A stretch of DNA of 64,000 nt from Kineothrix alysoides (GCF_000732725.1 NZ_JPNB01000002.1:1674001-1738000); one strand, 5' to 3'. Positions 16,813 to 27,686 are shown, counted from the first letter of the stretch. Made by a program: numbers and translations. Notes: generated by a model not told the origin, from the letters alone.

Positions 16813-17698
16813 TACATTTTTTTATACTATCGGACAGGGATTCCGCAATATTATAAGAAATAAGTGGTTTTCCCTCGCTTCTATCGCCACAATCGGCGCA
16901 TGCTTGTTTCTATTTGGTTTGTTCTATGCGATTATTACGAATTTCCAGCATATTGTGAAGACAGCGGAAGAAGGTGTGTCGGTTACCGTATTTTTCGACG
17001 AAGGGGTGAACGATACGAGAATTGCCGAAATCGGGGATATAATCGCGAAGAGAGTAGAGGTTTCAGACGTAAAATTCGTTTCAGCGCAGGAGGCTTGGGA
17101 AAGCTTTAAAGAGGACTACTTAGGGGAATATGCGGACGGTTTTACAGAAAACCCTCTGGCGGATTCCGCGCACTATGAGATTTATTTAAATGATGTATCC
17201 CTGCAGCCGGCTCTTGTCACTTATCTGGAATCTATCGACGATATAAGAAGAATTAATAAGTCGGAAATCACGGCAACTACCTTAAGCGGGGTGAACGCCT
17301 TGATCGCCTATGTTTCCATTGGCATTATCGGCATTCTTTTCTCGGTATCCATATTTCTTATAAGCAATACGGTAACGATAGGAATTTCGGTGCGTAAGGA
17401 AGAGATTAACATTATGAAATATATAGGGGCGACGGACTTTTTCGTCAGGTCTCCGTTCGTTATAGAAGGAATGCTGATAGGAATAATAGGCTCATTGGTT
17501 CCGTTAGGGTTGATTTATTTCATATACAATAATGTTATTCTTTATGTATCGGAGAGGTTTTCCATGTTGGCACAGCTTTTGAGCTTTTTACCTGTAGAGA
17601 CGATTTTCAACACATTAGCCCCCGTATCCATCGCTATGGGCGTTGGAATCGGCTTCCTCGGAAGTATCGTAACCGTTAGAAAGCACTTAAGAGTATAG
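16802..17698 (+). CDS. ftsX: Cell-division membrane protein FtsX
   Basis: A 298-residue permease-like protein: an N-terminal helix (about residues 20-45), an extracellular domain (about 50-165) and three C-terminal helices, the standard FtsX layout. The preserved KYIGATDFFVRSPFVIEGMLIG loop is typical. The ATG at 16802 (ribosome site AAAGGTGG) is chosen over the longer frame from 16778; it overlaps ftsE by 11 bp, so translation is coupled. FtsX passes the FtsE ATPase cycle to an extracellular hydrolase, probably the next gene product. Confidence 0.92.
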   Translation: MRISTFFYTIGQGFRNIIRNKWFSLASIATIGACLFLFGLFYAIITNFQHIVKTAEEGVSVTVFFDEGVNDTRIAEIGDIIAKRVEVSDVKFVSAQEAWESFKEDYLGEYADGFTENPLADSAHYEIYLNDVSLQPALVTYLESIDDIRRINKSEITATTLSGVNALIAYVSIGIIGILFSVSIFLISNTVTIGISVRKEEINIMKYIGATDFFVRSPFVIEGMLIGIIGSLVPLGLIYFIYNNVILYVSERFSMLAQLLSFLPVETIFNTLAPVSIAMGVGIGFLGSIVTVRKHLRV

Positions 17699-17710
17699 GG
17701 AATATTGAAT

Positions 17711-18940
17711 ATGAAACAATGGAGGAAGATTCTGTGCGCTGTACTTTGCATTCCGGTCATCGTTCAAGCAACTTTTTTCTTCATTCCGGCTTCGATGGAA
17801 GCCCGGGCTTCCGGGCTTACGAATGACAGTATCAAGCAGAAGGAAGAAGAAATAGAAACCGCGCGGGAATTGAAAAACAAACTGCAGTCGGGTCTTACGG
17901 ATGTTAAGAAGATAAAAGAGGAACTGGAAGCTTCAAAAAATGATTTGACCGCTTATGTGACCCTGCTTGACGGGCAGCTTACGACCATTCAGGAAAAAAT
18001 TGCTGATCTGAAGGATAAGATGACAGAAAAGGAAGAAGAAATTTCAGCAACGGAGCAAGAGCTGGAAGCAGCTGTCGCAGATCAGGAAAACCAATACGAT
18101 GCGATGAAAAAGAGGATTAAGTTCATGTATGAAAAGGGAGATAACCTATACATGGAACTGCTTTTTTCTTCTTCCAGCTTCGGTGAAATGCTGAACAAGG
18201 CGGGGTATATAGAGATGCTCTCTTCCTATGACAGAAAGATGCTGGATGAATATGTAGCAACGCGAAAGCTGATTGAGTTATATAAGGAGCAGCTTGAAGA
18301 AGATAGAGATTATCTTGAGGAAGCTAAGGCGGGAGTAGAGCAGGAAGAAGCCTCCTTAGGCGAGCTGATAGACGAAAAGGAAAGGACGATTACTGAGGTT
18401 TCCACCGATATAACGAATAAAGAGGCTGCGATTGCGGAATACGAGGCCGATATTGCGGAGCAGAACGAGACGATAGCCGCGTTGGAGAAGGCGGTTGCCG
18501 AAGAAAAGGCGAAGCTTGCCGAAGAAAACAACCTAAGATACGACGGGGGTATTTTTAGCTGGCCGGCGCCTTCCTATACGAGAATCAGTGATGATTACGG
18601 TACCCGTATCCATCCGATTCTCGGAGTGGAGCAGTTTCATAACGGTGTGGATATGGCAGCACCGGGAGGCTCGCCGATTCTGGCTGCATACGATGGAAAT
18701 GTGGTGGCTTCGGATTACAGCGGCTCAATGGGTAATTATATTATGATTGATCATGGCGACGGGTTGTATACAATTTATATGCACGCATCCGCGCTTTACG
18801 TTTCAAAAGGCGATTTTGTAACGAAGGGACAAAATATTGCTGCGGTGGGTTCGACAGGCCGTTCTACCGGTAACCATCTCCATTTCAGCGTACGTTTAAA
18901 CGGAAGTTATGTTTCACCCTGGAACTACTTGAGTAAATAA
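17711..18940 (+). CDS. Secreted coiled-coil M23 peptidoglycan endopeptidase (EnvC/PcsB-like position)
   Basis: A 409-residue protein with an N-terminal signal peptide (to about residue 35), two long coiled-coil stretches (about 38-140 and 180-275) and a C-terminal LytM/M23 domain. Zinc ligands and catalytic residues are present: FHNGVD (His310, Asp314) and HLHF (His389, His391), with His358 in YMHAS. It should cleave peptide cross-links of peptidoglycan. Its position 12 bp after ftsX and its coiled-coil design match hydrolases activated by FtsEX. The ATG at 17711 is preferred over the in-frame TTG at 17705 because of ribosome-site spacing. Confidence 0.9.
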   Translation: MKQWRKILCAVLCIPVIVQATFFFIPASMEARASGLTNDSIKQKEEEIETARELKNKLQSGLTDVKKIKEELEASKNDLTAYVTLLDGQLTTIQEKIADLKDKMTEKEEEISATEQELEAAVADQENQYDAMKKRIKFMYEKGDNLYMELLFSSSSFGEMLNKAGYIEMLSSYDRKMLDEYVATRKLIELYKEQLEEDRDYLEEAKAGVEQEEASLGELIDEKERTITEVSTDITNKEAAIAEYEADIAEQNETIAALEKAVAEEKAKLAEENNLRYDGGIFSWPAPSYTRISDDYGTRIHPILGVEQFHNGVDMAAPGGSPILAAYDGNVVASDYSGSMGNYIMIDHGDGLYTIYMHASALYVSKGDFVTKGQNIAAVGSTGRSTGNHLHFSVRLNGSYVSPWNYLSK

Positions 18941-18956
18941 TTGGAGATGATAGAAC

Positions 18957-20285
18957 ATGAAATATAAGTTAAACAATGATTCTGAGGAATATAAAAATAG
19001 CCCGGAGAACGATAAGAAAAACAAAGATAATTTACAGGATAAAAGTGGTAAGGGCGGGTTTTTCAGCGGAATCTTTACCGGAGTGCTTCTCAGTCTTTTA
19101 GTTGCGAGCTGTATATTCACGGTAAGACAGATTTACACGACGCATCAATCGAAGGAGGCCAGTGAGGTTGCGAGTACGGACACAGCAGCGCCTGCGGAAA
19201 TTGTAAGCGATCTTACGATTTCTAAGCTGCGTGCCATCGAGGATGCCATCGGCACCTATTATTACAAAGAGGATGTGGATGTGCAGAAGATGATCGACGG
19301 GATGTACGAAGGCGTGGTGACATCTCTGGGTGATCCGTATTCCACTTACTATACGCAGGAAGACGTTCAGCGGCTGATGGAGGAGACGGAGGGCATCTAT
19401 TACGGCATAGGCGCATATGTGAGCATAAAAGAGGATACCGGATTGGCGCAGATCAGCGGAGTGATAGACGGCACGCCGGCACAGGAAGCAGGACTTCGGG
19501 ACGGAGATATCATTTATAAGGTAGATGATGTGGATGTGCAGGGGCTGGAGCTTTCGGAGGTAGTGAGCAAAATCAAAGGACTTGAAGGAACAACGGTACA
19601 TCTTACCTTATATAGAGAGGGTGAAAATGATTATCTGCAGTTCGATATAGAGCGAAGAAAAATAGAAAGCCCTACAGTTAAATATGAAATGTTCGACAAT
19701 AACATCGGTTATCTTCAGATTACGGAATTCGATGACATTACCTTAGACCAGTTCACGGAGGCCATGGTGGTTCTTCGGGGGCAGGGGATGCAGGGCTTAG
19801 TGCTTGATTTGCGTTCGAATCCGGGCGGCAATTTAAGTACGGTTACGGAAATTGCCAGACAGATGCTCCCCAAGGGCTTGATTGTATATACGGAGGATAG
19901 AGAAGGAAACCGGACAGAATATACCAGTGATGGAACGAAGGCGTTTAATTTACCGTTAGTCGTTCTTGTTAACGGATATTCTGCCAGCGCATCGGAAATA
20001 TTGGCAGGAGCTATTAAAGATTACGGCATAGGTGAGTTGGTGGGAACTACGACATTTGGAAAGGGAATCGTACAGAGAGTACTTTCTTTATCGGATGGAA
20101 CCGCCCTTAAGCTCACAGTAAGCAGCTATTTTACACCGAAGGGAAATAATATTCATGGCATAGGTATCGAACCGGATGAGGTTTGCGAGTTCGACGGCGA
20201 CCAGTATTACAATAACGGTTATGATAATCAGTTAGAGCGCGCGAAGGAGATTATCGCGGAGAAAATCGCTTCTGTGACAAATTAA
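18957..20285 (+). CDS. Carboxy-terminal processing protease (S41, CtpA-like)
   Basis: A 442-residue S41 protease with a 30-residue charged cytoplasmic tail, one membrane helix (about 36-58), a PDZ domain (about 145-220) and the catalytic domain. The Ser/Lys dyad fits Ser344 (YSASASEILAGA) and Lys369 (TTFGKGIVQ), 25 residues apart as usual. It would degrade or process wall-associated proteins outside the membrane. It follows the M23 hydrolase by 16 bp, the common ftsE-ftsX-hydrolase-ctpA order; CtpA proteases control hydrolase levels in several bacteria. Confidence 0.92.
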   Translation: MKYKLNNDSEEYKNSPENDKKNKDNLQDKSGKGGFFSGIFTGVLLSLLVASCIFTVRQIYTTHQSKEASEVASTDTAAPAEIVSDLTISKLRAIEDAIGTYYYKEDVDVQKMIDGMYEGVVTSLGDPYSTYYTQEDVQRLMEETEGIYYGIGAYVSIKEDTGLAQISGVIDGTPAQEAGLRDGDIIYKVDDVDVQGLELSEVVSKIKGLEGTTVHLTLYREGENDYLQFDIERRKIESPTVKYEMFDNNIGYLQITEFDDITLDQFTEAMVVLRGQGMQGLVLDLRSNPGGNLSTVTEIARQMLPKGLIVYTEDREGNRTEYTSDGTKAFNLPLVVLVNGYSASASEILAGAIKDYGIGELVGTTTFGKGIVQRVLSLSDGTALKLTVSSYFTPKGNNIHGIGIEPDEVCEFDGDQYYNNGYDNQLERAKEIIAEKIASVTN

Positions 20286-20312
20286 ATTGCAAAGAAATTA
20301 TAACATGAAAAG

Positions 20313-20445
20313 GTTACTGTTCACTCCGTTCTCAGTAACGCATGATTTCTGCATTTAAATTCACTTCGCGAAGCAGAAACTATCTCTTGCATCACGTTCT
20401 TACGCAGCTTAACAGCAAGTGTTAAGCTACTGCGTGAACAGTAAC
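20313..20445 (-). repeat. 133-bp inverted-repeat element, copy A (inverted orientation)
   Basis: Ends are perfect 12-bp terminal inverted repeats (GTTACTGTTCAC/GTGAACAGTAAC). The interior matches copies B (37537) and C (48505) in reverse orientation, including the hairpin AGCTTAACA/TGTTAAGCT. Near-identical octamers flank it (ATGAAAAG left, ATGAAAGG right), like a target-site duplication. It carries no ORF of note. It sits between ctpA and its terminator. Confidence 0.85.
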
Positions 20446-20452
20446 ATGAAAG

Positions 20453-20491
20453 GTACAGAACAAACGTTCTAATTTGTTCTGTACTTTTATT
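20453..20491 (+). terminator. Intrinsic terminator after ctpA
   Basis: Perfect 12-bp stem GTACAGAACAAA/TTTGTTCTGTAC with an eight-base loop, followed by TTTTATT. It lies downstream of repeat copy A. A TATAAT at 20517-20522 beyond it may be the uvrB -10 box; no good -35 box was found. Confidence 0.8.
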
Positions 20492-20579
20492 ATGCTTTGT
20501 GGTAGAATAGATTTCGTATAATACGGAAACGCTCATTGCAGCATAAAAATTATAATAAATATAATATAAGGAGAATTCT

Positions 20580-22568
20580 ATGGATCACTTTCACTTAGTA
20601 TCAGAATATGCTCCTACCGGAGATCAGCCTCAGGCAATTGCTGAACTCGTAGAAGGTTTTAAGAACGGAAATCAATTTCAGACTTTGCTTGGAGTTACCG
20701 GGTCGGGCAAGACATTTACAATGGCGAATATTATAGAGGCTTTAAACAAGCCTACGCTGATTATCGCACATAACAAGACGCTTGCGGGACAGTTGTATGG
20801 GGAGTTCAAAGAGTTCTTTCCGGATAATGCGGTGGAATACTTCGTCTCTTATTACGATTATTATCAGCCGGAGGCTTATGTCCCCTCTTCCGATACGTAT
20901 ATAGCTAAGGATTCCTCTATCAACGATGAGATCGATAAGCTGCGCCTTTCCGCGACGGCTTCTTTGACGGAGCGAAGGGACGTAGTGGTGGTGGCCAGCG
21001 TTTCCTGTATTTATGGTTTGGGAAGCCCTGATGATTATAAGGAGATGATCGTATCACTTAGGCCTGGGATGATTAAGGACAGAGACAAGGTCATTAGAGA
21101 ACTGATTGACATACAGTACGATAGGAACGATATGGACGTGGATAGAGGGTGCTTTCGCGTGCGGGGTGACAGCGTTGAGATTTATCCGGCACAGGGCGGC
21201 GATTACTTGGTCCGGGTGGAGTTTTTTGGTGATGAAATCGAGCGTATCGTGGAGACAGATCCTCTTACCGGTCAGGTACATGCAGCTTTGGATCACGTGG
21301 CTATTTTCCCCGCATCCCATTATGTGGTGTCTCAGGAGAAGATAGGCGCAGCCTGCAAGAATATAGAAGAGGAGCTGGAGGAAAGGGTTCGGTTTTTGAA
21401 GAGCGAGGACAAGCTGTTAGAGGCCCAGCGGGTTTCAGAACGCACCAATTTCGATATCGAGATGCTCAGAGAGACCGGCTTTTGCTCCGGCATCGAGAAC
21501 TACTCCAGGCATTTGAATGGAATGGAGCCGGGAGCGACTCCTCTTACCCTTATGGATTATTTTAAAGACGATTATCTGATTATTATAGATGAATCTCATA
21601 TGACGGTTCCGCAGATACGGGGAATGTTCGCCGGCGACCGTTCCAGAAAGAACACGTTGGTGGATTACGGATTCCGTCTGCCTTCCGCTTTGGACAACCG
21701 TCCGCTTAATTTTGAGGAATTTGAGGGCCATGTTGATCAGCTTCTATTCGTTTCGGCAACGCCCTCTAATTACGAAGGTGAGCATGAACTACTGCGCGCG
21801 GAGCAGATTATCCGGCCTACGGGCCTGCTTGACCCGGAGGTGGACGTACGTCCGGTGGAGGGGCAGATCGACGATCTTGTCTCGGAAGTGAACAAAGAGG
21901 TGGAAAAGAAGAACAAGGTGTTAGTCACTACGCTCACCAAGCGTATGGCGGAGGACTTGACAGATTATATGAAGGAAGTGGGCATCCGCGTGAAATATCT
22001 CCATTCCGACATCGATACTCTGGAACGGGCGGAGATTATCCGGGATATGCGTTTGGATGTTTTCGATGTGCTGGTGGGTATCAACTTGCTGAGAGAAGGT
22101 TTAGATATCCCCGAGATTTCGCTTGTGGCCATCTTGGATGCGGATAAGGAGGGTTTCCTTCGTTCGGAGACATCTCTGATACAGACGATAGGACGTGCGG
22201 CGCGAAATGTCGAAGGTCATGTAATCATGTATGCGGATAAGATCACCGACTCTATGCGCGCAGCGCTTTCAGAGACAGAGCGCCGGCGTGAGATACAGAA
22301 GGAATATAATGATGAGCATGGGATAACTCCCCAGACGATTAAGAAAGCGGTAAGGGATTTAATCAGCATATCCAAGGTAATAGCCAAGGAAGAACTGCGT
22401 TTCGAGAAGGATCCGGAATCTATGGATCGTCAGGAATTGGAGAAGCTGATAGGAGATGTTCAGAAGAAAATGAAGCAGGCGGCGGCAGACTTGAATTTCG
22501 AGGCGGCGGCGGAGCTGCGTGACAAAATGGTGGAGCTAAAAAAGCAGCTCGCATCGATTGAAGAATGA
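20580..22568 (+). CDS. uvrB: Excinuclease ABC subunit UvrB
   Basis: A 662-residue UvrB of normal length. Seen are Walker [11 protein letters not shown], the beta-hairpin region [27 protein letters not shown] (helicase motif II), the superfamily-2 motif QTIGRAARN, and the C-terminal UVR domain ([20 protein letters not shown]). It verifies damage and positions UvrC in nucleotide excision repair. The ATG has AAGGAGA seven bases upstream. Confidence 0.98.
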   Translation: MDHFHLVSEYAPTGDQPQAIAELVEGFKNGNQFQTLLGVTGSGKTFTMANIIEALNKPTLIIAHNKTLAGQLYGEFKEFFPDNAVEYFVSYYDYYQPEAYVPSSDTYIAKDSSINDEIDKLRLSATASLTERRDVVVVASVSCIYGLGSPDDYKEMIVSLRPGMIKDRDKVIRELIDIQYDRNDMDVDRGCFRVRGDSVEIYPAQGGDYLVRVEFFGDEIERIVETDPLTGQVHAALDHVAIFPASHYVVSQEKIGAACKNIEEELEERVRFLKSEDKLLEAQRVSERTNFDIEMLRETGFCSGIENYSRHLNGMEPGATPLTLMDYFKDDYLIIIDESHMTVPQIRGMFAGDRSRKNTLVDYGFRLPSALDNRPLNFEEFEGHVDQLLFVSATPSNYEGEHELLRAEQIIRPTGLLDPEVDVRPVEGQIDDLVSEVNKEVEKKNKVLVTTLTKRMAEDLTDYMKEVGIRVKYLHSDIDTLERAEIIRDMRLDVFDVLVGINLLREGLDIPEISLVAILDADKEGFLRSETSLIQTIGRAARNVEGHVIMYADKITDSMRAALSETERRREIQKEYNDEHGITPQTIKKAVRDLISISKVIAKEELRFEKDPESMDRQELEKLIGDVQKKMKQAAADLNFEAAAELRDKMVELKKQLASIEE

Positions 22569-22605
22569 CATTTGAGAAGTCATGGAAAACGAATGAAAGG
22601 ATATG

Positions 22606-22632
22606 GTTACTGAGAACGGAGTGAACAGTAAC
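22606..22632 (+). repeat. 27-bp solo end of the 133-bp element (copy D)
   Basis: GTTACTG, 13 bases, CAGTAAC: identical to the terminal 27 bp of copy A and nearly that of copy C. It forms its own small hairpin and lies 17 bp before the uvrA start. A GATATGG heptamer occurs on both sides, suggesting either an internally deleted element or an independent short unit. Confidence 0.75.
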
Positions 22633-22649
22633 ATGATATGGAGGCTATT

Positions 22650-25523
22650 ATGGAAAGCGGTATCGAGAAAGAAAGTAAAAGAATGCTCCCCAGGAGAGAG
22701 TATATTAAAATACGGGGAGCGAACGAACATAATCTGAAAAATATCGACGTGGATATTCCGAGGAATGAACTGGTGGTATTGACCGGGTTGTCCGGATCGG
22801 GAAAGTCTTCTTTGGCGTTCGACACGATTTATGCTGAGGGGCAGAGGCGTTATATGGAATCTTTATCCTCCTATGCCAGACAGTTTCTAGGACAGATGGA
22901 GAAGCCAAATGTGGAGAAGATAGAAGGCTTATCGCCTGCAATTTCCATCGATCAGAAATCCACTAACCGTAATCCCCGTTCCACCGTTGGAACGGTAACG
23001 GAGATTTATGACTATTTCCGTCTTTTGTATGCAAGAATCGGTATTCCCCACTGTCCTTCCTGTGGAAAGGAAATCAAGAAGCAGTCAGTAGACCAGATGA
23101 CGGATCAGATTATGGGACTGCCGGAAGGAACGAGAATTCAATTGCTGGCTCCGGTAGTAAGAGGGCGTAAGGGCGAGCATACCAAGGTATTCGAGCGGGC
23201 AAAAAGGAGCGGCTATGTTCGAGTTCGCGTAGACGGTAATATGTACGAGCTGTCGGAAGAAATCAAGCTGGATAAAAATATAAAGCATAATATCGAAGTG
23301 GTTGTGGATAGACTGGTAGTAAAACCCGGAGTCGAAAGGCGACTGACGGATTCCATCGAAAACGTATTGGAGTTGGCGGAGGGACTGCTCTTTGTAGATG
23401 TGCTGGAAAGGGAAATGATGACTTTCAGCCAGAGCTTTTCCTGTCCTGACTGTGGAGTGAGCGTCAGCGAGATAGAGCCCAGGAGCTTTTCGTTTAACAA
23501 TCCCTTCGGTGCTTGTCCGGAATGCTTCGGACTGGGATATAAGATGGAATTCGATATAGATCTGATGATTCCGGATAAGCGGCTGAGCATCAATCAAGGC
23601 GCGATTGCGGTAATGGGCTGGCAGTCCTGCAACGACCCGGGCAGTTTTAGCAATGCGATTCTTCAGGCGCTTTGCAGGGAATATGATTTTGACTTGGACA
23701 CTCCTTTTGAAGAATATTCTGATAGGGTGAAACAAATCTTAATTCATGGCACTGGCGGCAAAGAGGTGAAAGTACATTATAAAGGACAGAGAGGGCAGGG
23801 CGTATATCCGGTAGCCTTCGAAGGACTGGTTAGAAATGTGGAGAGACGTTACCGCGAGACGGGCTCCGAGAGCTCTAAGCAGGAGTACGAGACCTTCATG
23901 AATATCATCCCGTGTAAAAAATGTAAAGGGATGCGGTTGAAGGAGGAGGCTTTGGCTGTTACCGTCAGCGATAAGAACATATATGAGATTACCTCTTTTT
24001 CTATTAGAAAGCTTTATAAATTTCTAAGTGAGATGGAGCTTACCAAGCAGCAGCAATTGATTGGCAAGCAAGTTTTGAAAGAGATTAACGCCAGGGTCGG
24101 CTTTTTGATCGATGTGGGGCTTGATTATTTGTCTCTGTCCAGGGCTACGGGAACTCTTTCCGGCGGTGAGGCACAGAGAATCCGTCTTGCGACCCAGATT
24201 GGATCAGGGCTGGTTGGTGTTTGTTATATATTGGATGAGCCGAGTATCGGACTGCATCAGCGGGATAACGATAAGCTTTTGAATACGCTGCGCAATCTGA
24301 AGGATATGGGAAATACTTTGCTGGTGGTAGAGCACGATGAAGATACGATGCTGGCGGCGGATTATATTGTGGATATAGGACCGGGGGCCGGTTCCCATGG
24401 CGGAGAGGTAATTGCACAGGGGACGGCAGAGGATATTATGAATACTCCGGATTCTATAACCGGACAGTATCTGAGCGGTAAGTTGCAGATACCGATACCT
24501 GAAAAGCGCCGTGTATCCACTGGAGAGCTAATTGTACGTAAGGCACAGGAAAATAATTTAAAGGGGATTGATGTGACGTTTCCTCTCGGAGTTATGACTT
24601 GCGTGACGGGAGTGTCCGGATCGGGGAAAAGTTCTCTCGTTAATGAAATCCTGTATAAGCACTTGGCGAGGGATTTGAACCGTGCGCGGACTATTCCGGG
24701 AAAGCATGCGGGTATCGACGGAATCGAGCAGCTAGATAAGGTTATCGATATAGACCAGTCTCCAATCGGAAGGACGCCCCGTTCTAATCCGGCCACTTAT
24801 ACGGGAGTATTCGACCAGATCCGCGACTTGTTCTCGACGACAGCCGACGCGAAAACGAAGGGGTATAAAAAGGGGCGTTTCAGTTTCAATGTTAAAGGCG
24901 GAAGATGTGAAGCCTGCAGCGGAGACGGAATTATTAAGATAGAGATGCACTTTTTGCCGGATATCTATGTTCCCTGCGAGGTGTGCGGCGGAAAACGCTA
25001 TAACCGGGAAACTTTAGATGTTAAGTACAAGGGAAAGAGTATTTACGATGTACTGGACATGACGGTGGAAGAAGCCGTAGGATTTTTTGAAAACGTGCCT
25101 TCTATCAGAAGAAAGATAGAAACGTTAAATGACGTAGGCTTATCCTATGTGAAGCTAGGGCAGCCATCCACAACCCTTTCGGGAGGTGAGGCGCAGAGAA
25201 TTAAGCTCGCTACGGAGCTTAGCAAGAGGAGTACGGGAAAGACAATCTATATATTGGATGAGCCTACTACCGGCCTTCACTTCGCGGATGTTCACAAGCT
25301 GACGGAGATATTGCACAAATTGGCTGATGGCGGAAATACGGTGGTTGTCATAGAACACAATCTGGACGTTATAAAGACGGCGGATTATATTATCGATATC
25401 GGTCCGGAGGGCGGAGACAAGGGAGGAACTGTCATCGCAGAGGGGACACCGGAGGAAGTGGCAGGAAATCCCAAGTCATATACCGGATTTTACGTCAATA
25501 AAATGTTGGAACGATATAAATAA
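22650..25523 (+). CDS. uvrA: Excinuclease ABC subunit UvrA
   Basis: A 957-residue UvrA with two ABC ATPase modules. Landmarks: [14 protein letters not shown] (first Walker A), CPSCGKEI and CPDCGV..CPECFG zinc sites, [16 protein letters not shown] (first signature), [13 protein letters not shown] (second Walker A), [19 protein letters not shown] with CEVCGG, and [15 protein letters not shown] (second signature). It finds DNA lesions with UvrB. The ATG at 22650 is chosen because GGAGG lies five bases upstream; the ATG at 22638 has no ribosome site and abuts repeat copy D. Confidence 0.97.
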   Translation: MESGIEKESKRMLPRREYIKIRGANEHNLKNIDVDIPRNELVVLTGLSGSGKSSLAFDTIYAEGQRRYMESLSSYARQFLGQMEKPNVEKIEGLSPAISIDQKSTNRNPRSTVGTVTEIYDYFRLLYARIGIPHCPSCGKEIKKQSVDQMTDQIMGLPEGTRIQLLAPVVRGRKGEHTKVFERAKRSGYVRVRVDGNMYELSEEIKLDKNIKHNIEVVVDRLVVKPGVERRLTDSIENVLELAEGLLFVDVLEREMMTFSQSFSCPDCGVSVSEIEPRSFSFNNPFGACPECFGLGYKMEFDIDLMIPDKRLSINQGAIAVMGWQSCNDPGSFSNAILQALCREYDFDLDTPFEEYSDRVKQILIHGTGGKEVKVHYKGQRGQGVYPVAFEGLVRNVERRYRETGSESSKQEYETFMNIIPCKKCKGMRLKEEALAVTVSDKNIYEITSFSIRKLYKFLSEMELTKQQQLIGKQVLKEINARVGFLIDVGLDYLSLSRATGTLSGGEAQRIRLATQIGSGLVGVCYILDEPSIGLHQRDNDKLLNTLRNLKDMGNTLLVVEHDEDTMLAADYIVDIGPGAGSHGGEVIAQGTAEDIMNTPDSITGQYLSGKLQIPIPEKRRVSTGELIVRKAQENNLKGIDVTFPLGVMTCVTGVSGSGKSSLVNEILYKHLARDLNRARTIPGKHAGIDGIEQLDKVIDIDQSPIGRTPRSNPATYTGVFDQIRDLFSTTADAKTKGYKKGRFSFNVKGGRCEACSGDGIIKIEMHFLPDIYVPCEVCGGKRYNRETLDVKYKGKSIYDVLDMTVEEAVGFFENVPSIRRKIETLNDVGLSYVKLGQPSTTLSGGEAQRIKLATELSKRSTGKTIYILDEPTTGLHFADVHKLTEILHKLADGGNTVVVIEHNLDVIKTADYIIDIGPEGGDKGGTVIAEGTPEEVAGNPKSYTGFYVNKMLERYK

Positions 25524-25677
25524 AAATAAGCGGAAAAAATAAAAAATGTCTTAAGTAATCGGCAAAATAAGCCGATAATATTGAATATAAAGAAAAGCAT
25601 GGAGGCGGCAAGTGAGGCGGAAGGAACCGCTTTCATTTGCTGTGTCTGATTTTTTTATAAAATTTTGTGAAACCCCT

Positions 25678-25705
25678 TTGAAAAATCGAATCTTTAAGGT
25701 ATAAT
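25678..25705 (+). promoter_or_regulatory. Promoter of mbl
   Basis: TTGAAA (25678-25683), a 16-base spacer and perfect TATAAT (25700-25705), about 90 bp upstream of the mbl start. The rest of the 269-bp gap after uvrA holds a weak ATCGGC/GCCGAT hairpin (about 25559-25577) that may terminate uvrA. Confidence 0.6.
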
Positions 25706-25792
25706 AGCTGTGTGCGTTTGGCTTAAAGATATTTTGGAAAATATGAAGATAGATTTTGCATGAGATAGGACACTGAGAAAGGGGTTTAACAT

Positions 25793-26785
25793 ATGCAATA
25801 CACAGATATAGGAATTGATTTGGGAACAGCGAGTATTTTAGTATATATCAGAGGAAAGGGCGTAGTACTTAAGGAACCTTCCGTGGTAGCATTCGATAGA
25901 GATACCGACAAAATAAGAGCGATTGGTGAAGATGCAAGGCTGATGCTTGGCAGAACCCCCGGAAATATTGTGGCGGTAAGACCGCTTAGACAAGGTGTTA
26001 TCTCGGATTACAGAGTGACTGAGAAGATGATGAAATATTTCATCCAGAAGGCGCTGGGTAAAAAAACGTTCCGTAAGCCCCGTATTGCGGTGTGCGTACC
26101 GAGCGGGGTGACCGAGGTGGAGAAGAAGGCGGTAGAGGATGCGACCTATCAGGCAGGAGCCAGAGAGGTTTCCATTATTGAAGAGCCGATTGCTGCAGCG
26201 ATTGGAGCGGGAATCGACATTTCCAAACCTTGCGGAAACATGATTGTCGATATCGGCGGAGGAACCTCAGACATTGCCGTTATTTCCTTGGGAGGTACTG
26301 TAGTAAGCGCGTCCATTAAGATAGCCGGAGACGATTTCGATGAAGCTATCGTTCGGTATATGCGAAAGAAACATAATCTGCTAATCGGTGAACGGACAGC
26401 GGAGGATTTAAAAATAAAGATCGGTTCTGCTTACAGGCGCACCGAGGTGGATTATATGGATGTCAGAGGTCGTAATCTCGTAACCGGATTACCGAGAACG
26501 GTAAAAGTTTCTTCGGAGGAGACGGAGGAAGCGCTTCGCGAGACGACGGCACAGATCGTGGAGACGATACACAGCGTGCTGGAGAAGACGCCGCCGGAAC
26601 TGGCAGCGGATATTGCGGATAGAGGCATTGTTCTTACCGGAGGCGGAAGCTTGCTTCGCGGCTTGGAGGATTTGATAGCTTCTAAGACGGGAATCAACAC
26701 GATGACAGCGGAGGATCCCATGACAGCCGTTGCAATCGGAACCGGTAAATACGTGGAATTTTTGGCGGGATACAAAGAGGACTAA
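25793..26785 (+). CDS. mbl: Rod-shape actin homologue MreB/Mbl
   Basis: A 330-residue bacterial actin. Phosphate-1 (GIDLGTASILVYI), connector (CVPSGVTEVEKKAVEDA), phosphate-2 (MIVDIGGGTSDIAVISLGG) and adenosine (VLTGGGSLLRGL) motifs are all present. It polymerises at the membrane and organises the elongation machinery. It is called Mbl rather than MreB because it is not followed by mreC-mreD but by two flagellar rod genes, the same order as mbl-flhO-flhP in Bacillus subtilis. Ribosome site AAAGGGG precedes the start. Confidence 0.88.
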   Translation: MQYTDIGIDLGTASILVYIRGKGVVLKEPSVVAFDRDTDKIRAIGEDARLMLGRTPGNIVAVRPLRQGVISDYRVTEKMMKYFIQKALGKKTFRKPRIAVCVPSGVTEVEKKAVEDATYQAGAREVSIIEEPIAAAIGAGIDISKPCGNMIVDIGGGTSDIAVISLGGTVVSASIKIAGDDFDEAIVRYMRKKHNLLIGERTAEDLKIKIGSAYRRTEVDYMDVRGRNLVTGLPRTVKVSSEETEEALRETTAQIVETIHSVLEKTPPELAADIADRGIVLTGGGSLLRGLEDLIASKTGINTMTAEDPMTAVAIGTGKYVEFLAGYKED

Positions 26786-26903
26786 CCCATTGCATGATGG
26801 CAGTCTGTCGTTATATGGAAATTTGTTTGACGATAGAAACCTATCACTAGATAGATTGATAAAAGGGAATAAATAATATACTGAGGGGAAAAGGAGTAGT
26901 TAT

Positions 26904-27686
26904 ATGGTTAAGGGTTTATATACTGCTTATACAGGAATGGTAAATGAGCAACATAGGATGGATGTCCTTACCAATAACCTGGCGAATGCGAATACCAACG
27001 GATATAAGAAGGAAGGAGCCACCAGTCAGGCTTTTGACGATGTGCTCGCTTACAAAATTAAAGATATGTCCGAAGGGCGCGGAACAGCAAGAGGGTTGGG
27101 CATAAATAATCTGGGAGTTAAGATAGGCGAGGGCTATACGGATTATTCCCAGGGACCGGTGAAGGGAACAGAAAATCCATTCGACTTAGCATTGTCGGGT
27201 GAAGGCTTTTTTACAGTGCAGCATACCGATAGTGAGGGTGACACCTCAGTAAAATATACCCGTGATGGAAGTTTTACCATGAATTCTCAAGGTTTTCTGG
27301 TTACTCATGACGGAGATTATGTTTTGGGTATGACGGGTGGGCGGATTAAGCTTGATCCCCTTCTTGATTTCAGGGTAGATACTTCGGGCAACATCATGCA
27401 GGGGGATGATAATTCTTCTGTGGCAACTTTAAGAATACGTGATTTTGTGGACTATGATTATTTGGAGAAGTTTGGTGAGAATTATTTCCAGCCGGTAGAC
27501 GGCTCCCGATTTCAGGACGCTACGGCGAAGGTGAATCAGGGTTATCTGGAAACCTCCAATATTTCGGTGGTAACAGAGATGACGAATATGATAAACGTAT
27601 CGAGAGCTTATGAAACGAATCAAAAGGTGATTCAGACTTACGACAGCAGCTTGGAAATAGCTGTAAATCAGCTTGGAAAGCTGTAG
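26904..27686 (+). CDS. Flagellar basal-body rod protein, FlgF/FlgG family (FlhO-like)
   Basis: A 260-residue rod protein with the N-terminal flagellar rod motif (YTAYTGMVNEQHRMDVLTNN, LANANTNGYKKEG) and the C-terminal heptad-rich motif (ISVVTEMTNMINVSRAYETNQKVIQTYD). These ends form the coiled-coil core of the axial structure; the middle folds outward. First of three flagellar genes; the 118-bp gap after mbl has no clear sigma-28 promoter, so co-transcription with mbl is possible. Paralogous to the next gene. Confidence 0.9.
   Translation: MVKGLYTAYTGMVNEQHRMDVLTNNLANANTNGYKKEGATSQAFDDVLAYKIKDMSEGRGTARGLGINNLGVKIGEGYTDYSQGPVKGTENPFDLALSGEGFFTVQHTDSEGDTSVKYTRDGSFTMNSQGFLVTHDGDYVLGMTGGRIKLDPLLDFRVDTSGNIMQGDDNSSVATLRIRDFVDYDYLEKFGENYFQPVDGSRFQDATAKVNQGYLETSNISVVTEMTNMINVSRAYETNQKVIQTYDSSLEIAVNQLGKL

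Noticed and set aside
20313-20445. The 133-bp repeats as rho-independent terminators
   Set aside because: They lack T-runs, are all 133 bp with conserved ends and flanking direct repeats, and at copy A a normal terminator follows separately.
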